The translations under genes were made by a program, and so were the position numbers. The notes beneath the pieces were generated by a model. It worked only from the letters and a program-made list of their open reading frames with translations. It was not told the origin of the DNA and did no database searches. From an uncultured Prevotella sp. (GTDB lineage: Bacteria > Bacteroidota > Bacteroidia > Bacteroidales > Bacteroidaceae): DNA of 12,092 nt. This document shows, piece after piece, positions 7,756-12,092 of the stretch. The stretch spans positions 1 to 12,092 of the forward strand of contig CAJPTO010000078.1 of NCBI GenBank assembly GCA_905373605.1, written 5' to 3'. How positions within the stretch are numbered: position 1 is the first letter of the stretch; every line of letters starts with the position of its first letter.

Positions 7756-8550
7756 TCACCCTTCATTCAGAGCCGATAGCAGTATTTTCTCGGCATTCTC
7801 AACGCGTTCTCTTGTTGGGCTGTCGATGTGGTCTAGCGTATAGTTTAAACCCAGCTTCTGCCACTTGTATGCGCCCATCGAGTGGTAGGGCAGCACCTCT
7901 ATGCGTTTTACATTGTGCAAGGTCTTGATGAAGTCGCGCAACTTGTATAGATAAGCATCATCATCAGTGATTGTCGGGACAAGCACATGGCGTATCCAGA
8001 CCGGTGTTTGAATGTCTGAGAGGAAGCGTGCACAATCCAGCACATTGGTGTTTTCCCAGCCCGTAAGCTTTTTGTGTTCATGATTGTCGATGTGTTTGAG
8101 GTCGAGAAGCACAAGGTCGGTGAAGCTCATCAGCTTTTTAAACTTCGAGAAAAAGGGTTCTTCTCGAGTAAAAGGCTGTGCAGCAGTGTCTAGGCATGTG
8201 TTAATGCCCATTGCTTTGGCCTTCTCAAAGAGTTCCAGCATGAAGTCTATCTGCAACAAAGCCTCGCCGCCGCTCACCGTAATGCCGCCATCCTTACCCC
8301 AGTAAGAACGAAAACGCACCGCCTGTTGCAGCAGTTCATCGGCCGAACGCAGGTCGTTAGACTTCATTGACCATGTGTCGGGGTTGTGACAATAGCGGCA
8401 TCGCATCTTACAACCACTTAAAAAGATGATGAAGCGAATGCCAGGCCCGTCTACAGAGCCAAACGATTCGATGGAATGCACAAATGCTTTGTGTGTCGAT
8501 GCAGTGCTGTTGTTCGTTTCTATTGGGACGAATGCGTTATTGTTTTCCAT
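7756..8550 (-). CDS. pflA: Pyruvate formate-lyase-activating enzyme (radical SAM)
   Basis: PflA uses a [4Fe-4S] cluster and S-adenosylmethionine to abstract hydrogen from the essential glycine of PflB, switching on anaerobic pyruvate cleavage. The 264-residue protein has the radical-SAM cluster motif CKMRCRYC (Cys47, Cys51, Cys54), the family's HSIESFGSVDGPGIRF segment before it (25-40), the SAM-binding SGGE (93-96), and C-terminal PYHSMGAYKW (221-230). Length fits the family. The first 20 residues (MENNNAFVPIETNNSTASTH) are a polar extension ahead of the conserved part, and later in-frame ATGs fall inside the core, so the ATG at 8550 stands. The substrate gene pflB lies upstream on the same strand, 407 bases away, separated by a terminator and repeats. 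Only a weak -7-like TAACTTTA (8609-8602) is seen upstream, so expression may depend on partial read-through or an unrecognised promoter. Confidence 0.96.
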   Translation of the reverse strand: MENNNAFVPIETNNSTASTHKAFVHSIESFGSVDGPGIRFIIFLSGCKMRCRYCHNPDTWSMKSNDLRSADELLQQAVRFRSYWGKDGGITVSGGEALLQIDFMLELFEKAKAMGINTCLDTAAQPFTREEPFFSKFKKLMSFTDLVLLDLKHIDNHEHKKLTGWENTNVLDCARFLSDIQTPVWIRHVLVPTITDDDAYLYKLRDFIKTLHNVKRIEVLPYHSMGAYKWQKLGLNYTLDHIDSPTRERVENAEKILLSALNEG

Positions 8551-8623
8551 TATTGAAGATGTTGGGGCACGAAAGCCCTGATAAATGTTGTTCGCTATGA
8601 GTAAAGTTATGCGTGAAAGTGTG

Positions 8624-8794
8624 GGGCTAGCACGCGGCTAAGTGGGGACGTTTCTCGTTCTCTTGTTGGCAAGTCGTCAAGCCATCGAAGGGCTAGCACG
8701 CGCCTAAGTGGGGGCGTTTCTCGTTCACTTGTTGGCAAGCGGTCAAGTTAATGAAGGGCTAGCACGCGCCTAAGTGGGGACGTTTCTCGTTCAC
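8624..8794. repeat. 66-bp tandem repeat, about 2.6 copies
   Basis: Copies start with GGGCTAGCACGCG at 8624, 8690 and 8756, exactly 66 bases apart. The first 39 bases of copies 2 and 3 (through CGTTTCTCGTTCAC) differ at one position only; the third copy then breaks off at 8794. The unit is more GC-rich than the flanks and carries the palindrome GCTAGC. It fills the gap between pflB and pflA. No coding function is apparent. Confidence 0.92.
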
Positions 8795-8896
8795 CATATT
8801 GTTGCGATGGCCACTTTTGCTCTCCATCCACGCTAAATGCACACCCATCATGTGGTTAATCACTGCTATGCAGTGCACAAGAGCCGAATTTAGAAT

Positions 8897-8928
8897 AAAG
8901 TCCCCCCACGAAAACGTGGGGGGACTTT
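8897..8928 (-). terminator. Strong intrinsic terminator of pflB
   Basis: AAAGTCCCCCCACG and CGTGGGGGGACTTT form a perfect 14-pair stem around an AAAA loop, starting 30 bases after the pflB stop. On the minus strand the stem ends in TTTATTCT. It should stop most transcription before pflA. Confidence 0.9.
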
Positions 8929-8957
8929 TGTGTGATGTGGGGTAAAGCCCCCTTTGT

Positions 8958-11207
8958 TTAAGCCAATTTGCTGTGTGCCTGACGTGCAATAACGTCCAGT
9001 TGTTGCTCTTTAGTCAGGTCGATGAACTTCACGGCATAGCCACTTACGCGTATCGTGAAGTTGGCATACTCCTCTTTCTCTGGGTGTTCCATGCAGTCGA
9101 TGAGTTTTTCAACGCCAAACACGTTCACGTTAAGGTGGTGTGCGCCCTGGTCGAAGTAGCCGTCCATCACGTTAACAAGCGTGTTTACGCGTTCGTCTTC
9201 ATTGTGTCCGAGGGTGCTAGGAGCGATTGTCTGTGTATTCGAGATACCATCGAGGGCATATTCGTAAGGCAGTTTGGCCACCGAATTAAGCGAAGCCAGC
9301 AGTCCGTTCTTTTCTGCACCGTAAGAAGGGTTGGCACCAGGAGCCAAAGGAGCACCTTCAGGGCGTCCATCAGGCATGTTGCTGGTGAACTTACCGTAAA
9401 CAACGTTCGAGGTAATAGTAAGGATACTCGTTGTTGGTTCCGAGTGGCGATAGGTGTGATGCTTGCGAATCATGTTCATGAACGTCTTCAAAAGCCACAC
9501 TGCGATGTCGTCGGCGCGGTCGTCGTCGTTGCCATAACGTGGGAAATCTCCAACGGTATCGAACTTAATTGGGAAGCCAGTGTCATCGCGAATGATGTTC
9601 ACTTTGGCGTATTTAATGGCACAGATGGAGTCTACCACATGGCTGAAGCCAGCAATACCCGTAGCGAAAGTGCGGCGAACATCAGTGTCTATCAACGCCA
9701 GTTCGGCTGCTTCGTAGAAATATTTGTCGTGCATGTAGTGGATAAGGTTCAGTGTGTTAACGTAAACACCCACCAGCCATTCCATCATGTCCATGAAACG
9801 TGGCATGAACTCTTCGTAAGTAAGCACGTCACCTTGTATTGGGCGCAGGGCCGGGCCGCATTGTTCGCGGGTCTTCGAGTCTACACCGCCGCTGATTGCG
9901 TAGGTAAGGCACTTGGCCAAGTTGGCGCGAGCACCGAAGAATTGCATTTCTTTACCCGTTTGCGTAGCCGAAACACAGCAGCAAATGGAGTAGTCGTCAC
10001 CCCAAACAGGGCGCATAACATCGTCGTTCTCGTATTGGATGGAGCTTGTTTTCACCGAAATCCTCGAGGCATAGTGCTTGAAGCCCTCGGGGAGGCGTGA
10101 GCAATACAGCACCGTGAGGTTTGGTTCGGGCGACGGACCCATGTTTTCAAGCGTGTGAAGGAAGCGGAAGTCGTTCTTCGTTACCATCGAACGGCCGTCT
10201 TGTCCCATGCCCGCAACCTCGAGCGTAGCCCAAACGGGGTCGCCAGAGAACAGTTGGTTGTAAGCGGGAATACGTGCAAACTTCACCATTCTGAACTTCA
10301 TCACCAAGTGGTCGATAAGTTCTTGCGCCTCCGCTTCGGTGAGTGTACCCTCGTTAAAGTCTCTTTGGATGTAGATGTCGAGGAAAGTGGAGATGCGTCC
10401 CACCGACATAGCTGCGCCGTTTTGCGTCTTGATAGCACCCAGGTATCCGAAGTAGAGCCATTGAACAGCCTCACGGGCGTTGTTTGCAGGCTTTGAAATG
10501 TCGTAACCGTAAATTTGAGCCATTTCCTTGAGCTCATTCAACGCCTTGATTTGCATTGAAATCTCTTCGCGAAGGCGAATGATGTCTTCGGTCATCACGC
10601 CGCAACCACAGTTCTTTTTGTCTTTTTCTTTCTCGTCGATGAGGAAGTCGATGCCATAAAGTGCCACGCGGCGATAGTCACCAACGATGCGTCCGCGGCC
10701 GTAAGTGTCGGGCAGGCCCGTCAGGATATGGTTATGGCGCACGAGTTTCATCTCGTCTGTGTATGCATCAAAAACGCCGTCGTTGTGTGTTTTGCAGTAT
10801 TTGGTGAAAATTTCGTGCAATTTTTCGGATGGTTGATAGCCATAAGTAGTGCAAGCTTGTTCGGCCATGTGGATACCGCCGTAAGGCATGAAGGCACGTT
10901 TAAGCGGTTTGTCTGTCTGGATGCCTACAACCTTTTCTAGTTCTTTGGTGTTTTCGCCGATATATCCAGGTCCGTAAGCCGTCATTCCCGAAACAACTTC
11001 GGTTTCCATGTCCAAGACACCGCCTTTGGCACGCTCTTCTTTTTGGAGTGCCTGCAACATACCCCATAGTTTGTTGGTTGCGTCTGTCGGTTCGGCCAGA
11101 AAATTCTCGTCACCATCGTAAGGTGTGTAGTTGTTCTGTATGAATTCACGCATGTTGACTTCATCAAGCCATTTCTTACCTGTGAAGCCTCTCCACTCTT
11201 GTCTCAT
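8958..11207 (-). CDS. pflB: Formate acetyltransferase (pyruvate formate-lyase)
   Basis: PflB is the oxygen-sensitive cytosolic glycyl-radical enzyme that converts pyruvate and CoA to acetyl-CoA and formate in anaerobic metabolism. The 749-residue product is full length. The catalytic cysteine pair is Cys410-Cys411 in [20 protein letters not shown], where a third cysteine (Cys409) replaces the Ala of E. coli IACCVSP. The radical site is Gly723 in [11 protein letters not shown], 26 residues from the end, as in the family. Other conserved blocks are [20 protein letters not shown] (166-185), [28 protein letters not shown] and [10 protein letters not shown]. An insert-like KKNCGCGVM (197-205) carries two further cysteines. 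The start MRQEWRGF matches what I recall of Bacteroides PflB. The gene has its own promoter with a palindrome over it, and a terminator 30 bases after the stop; activation depends on pflA downstream. Confidence 0.98.
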   Translation of the reverse strand: MRQEWRGFTGKKWLDEVNMREFIQNNYTPYDGDENFLAEPTDATNKLWGMLQALQKEERAKGGVLDMETEVVSGMTAYGPGYIGENTKELEKVVGIQTDKPLKRAFMPYGGIHMAEQACTTYGYQPSEKLHEIFTKYCKTHNDGVFDAYTDEMKLVRHNHILTGLPDTYGRGRIVGDYRRVALYGIDFLIDEKEKDKKNCGCGVMTEDIIRLREEISMQIKALNELKEMAQIYGYDISKPANNAREAVQWLYFGYLGAIKTQNGAAMSVGRISTFLDIYIQRDFNEGTLTEAEAQELIDHLVMKFRMVKFARIPAYNQLFSGDPVWATLEVAGMGQDGRSMVTKNDFRFLHTLENMGPSPEPNLTVLYCSRLPEGFKHYASRISVKTSSIQYENDDVMRPVWGDDYSICCCVSATQTGKEMQFFGARANLAKCLTYAISGGVDSKTREQCGPALRPIQGDVLTYEEFMPRFMDMMEWLVGVYVNTLNLIHYMHDKYFYEAAELALIDTDVRRTFATGIAGFSHVVDSICAIKYAKVNIIRDDTGFPIKFDTVGDFPRYGNDDDRADDIAVWLLKTFMNMIRKHHTYRHSEPTTSILTITSNVVYGKFTSNMPDGRPEGAPLAPGANPSYGAEKNGLLASLNSVAKLPYEYALDGISNTQTIAPSTLGHNEDERVNTLVNVMDGYFDQGAHHLNVNVFGVEKLIDCMEHPEKEEYANFTIRVSGYAVKFIDLTKEQQLDVIARQAHSKLA

Positions 11208-11235
11208 CTTTTAATAAACGTTTGTTTGACATAAC

Positions 11236-11249
11236 GTGCCGCATGGCAC
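11236..11249 (-). promoter_or_regulatory. Hairpin in the pflB leader
   Basis: GTGCC-GCAT-GGCAC forms a perfect five-pair stem about 30 bases before the pflB ATG, inside the predicted leader. It could affect mRNA stability or be a dyad for a regulator. There is no direct evidence for either. Confidence 0.3.
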
Positions 11250-11292
11250 AAAAAACATTGTTGAGAACCCACCTTTTAGCAGATTTCGCATG

Positions 11293-11323
11293 CAAAGATA
11301 CATTTATTTTCAATACGAAACAA
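11293..11323 (-). promoter_or_regulatory. Promoter of pflB
   Basis: On the minus strand TTG (11323-11321) is followed after 20 bases by TATCTTTG (11300-11293), a full match to the -7 consensus. Transcription would start near 11287, giving a leader of about 80 bases. Confidence 0.7.
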
Positions 11324-11341
11324 TACTTATTTATAAGTATT
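11322..11341. promoter_or_regulatory. Perfect palindrome at the pflB promoter, candidate operator
   Basis: AATACTTA-TTTA-TAAGTATT is a perfect inverted repeat with 8-base arms. It overlaps the -33 element and extends upstream of it. Further AATAC/GTATT half-sites lie at 11312-11316, 11344-11348 and 11350-11354. Position and symmetry suit a dimeric regulator. I cannot name the regulator; the sequence is not an obvious Fnr or Rex site. Confidence 0.5.
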
Positions 11342-11354
11342 TTGTATTTAATAC

Positions 11355-11570
11355 AATTCTTCATCCAACTTTGTAACGGCTTGTTATTCAGTGGTTAAAA
11401 AGCAATATTATGTAGAAAAACCCTCTCTTGTATGCGTTTTGTACGTAAAAGTGGAAGGTGGACATAAAATAGTAAGGGTAAAGTGCGTTATGGCATTAAA
11501 AGGAAAGTGGAAAATTGGTCGATACTGAAAGACTTTCAACTTTTATAGTCAAGCAAAAAAGGTTTATGAA
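11355..11570. other. Intergenic stretch upstream of the pflB promoter
   Basis: AT-rich sequence with no recognised gene, terminator or TAnnTTTG promoter in either direction. A small GAAAG-A-CTTTC dyad lies near 11527. Together with the pflB leader and the right edge, it belongs to an 885-base region lacking any secure gene. Confidence 0.5.
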
Positions 11571-12008
11571 ATGGCTGTTAAAGAAATAATGCCCACGAAG
11601 CGTGTCATTGGTAAATCGCCGAGAAGGATAAAAGTACTAGCTCTTGTTTGCACTGCATGCACCTGTGGTTTCCAGTCCCAATTTCATTTTATTGTTAATT
11701 TATTTGCTTTTAATTTACAAAATGGCTTGTCGCCGCGTGCATTTCTAGCGTTGTTTAATGCCTTAAAGTCGGCAAAAAGCATGCATTTTGCTTATTCGGC
11801 AAATGCCCTTTGGTTAAATTTTGAGCGTCAAATACCCCTTTTTGCATGGTTTAGCTTTGCTAGATTGATGCGTTTTGCTTTTTTTTGCTTGCTCTTTTCG
11901 TGCTATATCTTTGCTTTTTTAACAACTTTTTCGCTTGTTTCATCGCATTCAGCGTTTCTTCATCCATCAAAAGACATTGCCTTTTTCGTTCATTCTCATG
12001 CAATATGA
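11571..12008 (+). CDS. Doubtful ORF, hypothetical hydrophobic protein
   Basis: This 145-codon frame starts with MAVKEIMPTK and turns Phe/Ala/Leu-rich, with a possible membrane stretch near residues 93-125 (AWFSFARLMRFAFFCLLFSCYIFAFLTTFSLV). I recognise no family. No promoter of the phylum's type precedes it, and its composition follows the T-rich DNA (many TTT and GCT/TTG words), as expected of a chance frame in AT-rich intergenic sequence. The DNA contains a near-palindrome at 11772-11791, and the 22-bp tandem repeat begins 14 bases after the stop. I consider it more likely non-coding than coding. Confidence 0.15.
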   Translation: MAVKEIMPTKRVIGKSPRRIKVLALVCTACTCGFQSQFHFIVNLFAFNLQNGLSPRAFLALFNALKSAKSMHFAYSANALWLNFERQIPLFAWFSFARLMRFAFFCLLFSCYIFAFLTTFSLVSSHSAFLHPSKDIAFFVHSHAI

Positions 12009-12021
12009 TGCATTTAGCAGT

Positions 12022-12092
12022 GCTAAGTGATAGAAAAAGCAAAGCTAAGTGATAGAAAAAGCAAAGCTAAGTGATAGGAAAAGCAAAGCTAA
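12022..12092. repeat. 22-bp tandem repeat running off the window
   Basis: The unit GCTAAGTGATAGAAAAAGCA plus AA begins at 12022, 12044 and 12066, and a fourth begins at 12088, exactly 22 bases apart. Three complete copies are present; the third has one A-to-G change (GATAGG). The array continues beyond the right edge, so its size is unknown. There are no spacers, so it is not a CRISPR array. Confidence 0.95.

Larger units (their letters stand above)
8551..8957. other. pflB-pflA intergenic region
   Basis: These 407 bases hold, in minus-strand order, the pflB terminator (8928-8897), about 100 bases of unremarkable sequence, the 66-bp tandem repeat, and a short stretch before pflA with a small GGGC-ACGAAA-GCCC hairpin near 8564. 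I see no credible gene here. PflB and PflA genes are often adjacent in other bacteria, so the gap is notable. Confidence 0.7.

Noticed and set aside
7435..8794. CRISPR-like arrays in the two repeat clusters
   Set aside because: The 87-bp and 66-bp units follow one another directly, without unique spacers of constant length, and no cas genes are present.
8759..8989. 76-codon minus-strand frame spanning the pflB terminator
   Set aside because: It overlaps the pflB 3' end, reads through the terminator hairpin and ends inside the tandem repeat; not a credible gene.
8973..10100. Long open frame (375 codons) on the plus strand inside pflB
   Set aside because: It is antisense to clearly conserved PflB sequence; its product is a Val/His-rich string without domain character.
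11860..11967. 35-codon frame on the minus strand (MDEETLNAMKQAKKLL...)
   Set aside because: Very Lys-rich translation of a poly-T/TTTGC region, no promoter or family; the longer version needs a TTG start inside the tandem repeat.

Overview
The window looks like chromosomal core DNA of a Bacteroidetes bacterium, most probably a Prevotella-type Bacteroidales. This rests on several promoters of the Bacteroidetes form (TTTG or TTG, about 20 bases, then TAnnTTTG), on A-rich upstream regions without Shine-Dalgarno sequences, on the modular secreted protein at 5837-7471 whose C-terminus is typical of Prevotella/Bacteroides surface proteins, and on a Bacteroides-like PflB. The genus is inferred, not proven.

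Layout. A tRNA-Ser(GGA) gene with its own promoter lies on the minus strand at the left edge. It is followed by htrA/degP on the plus strand (periplasmic protease-chaperone). htrA converges on ispE (isoprenoid kinase, minus strand), and a strong hairpin between them probably terminates both. ispE is divergent from dnaB (replicative helicase, plus strand), which has a leader of about 200 bases. dnaB is followed by a small secreted TPR protein and a 544-residue modular secreted protein. The right half holds the anaerobic pyruvate pathway on the minus strand: pflB (pyruvate formate-lyase), then a strong terminator and a 66-bp tandem repeat, then pflA (its radical-SAM activase). The last 880 bases hold the pflB promoter region with a perfect palindrome, a doubtful ORF, and a 22-bp tandem repeat that runs off the window.

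How the genes relate. PflA generates the glycyl radical on PflB, so these two form one system for anaerobic conversion of pyruvate to formate and acetyl-CoA. The other genes are housekeeping (translation, envelope protein quality control, isoprenoids, replication) and do not form one pathway.

I found no clear new multi-gene system. The most unusual structures are three: an 85-87 bp repeat that copies the last codons, stop and 3' flank of the secreted-protein gene three times; a 66-bp tandem repeat that separates pflB from pflA; and a cluster of AATAC/GTATT half-sites with a perfect palindrome over the pflB promoter. Three reading frames (ispE, the TPR protein, the modular secreted protein) can be extended upstream of what I consider the true start, and the shorter starts are given here.
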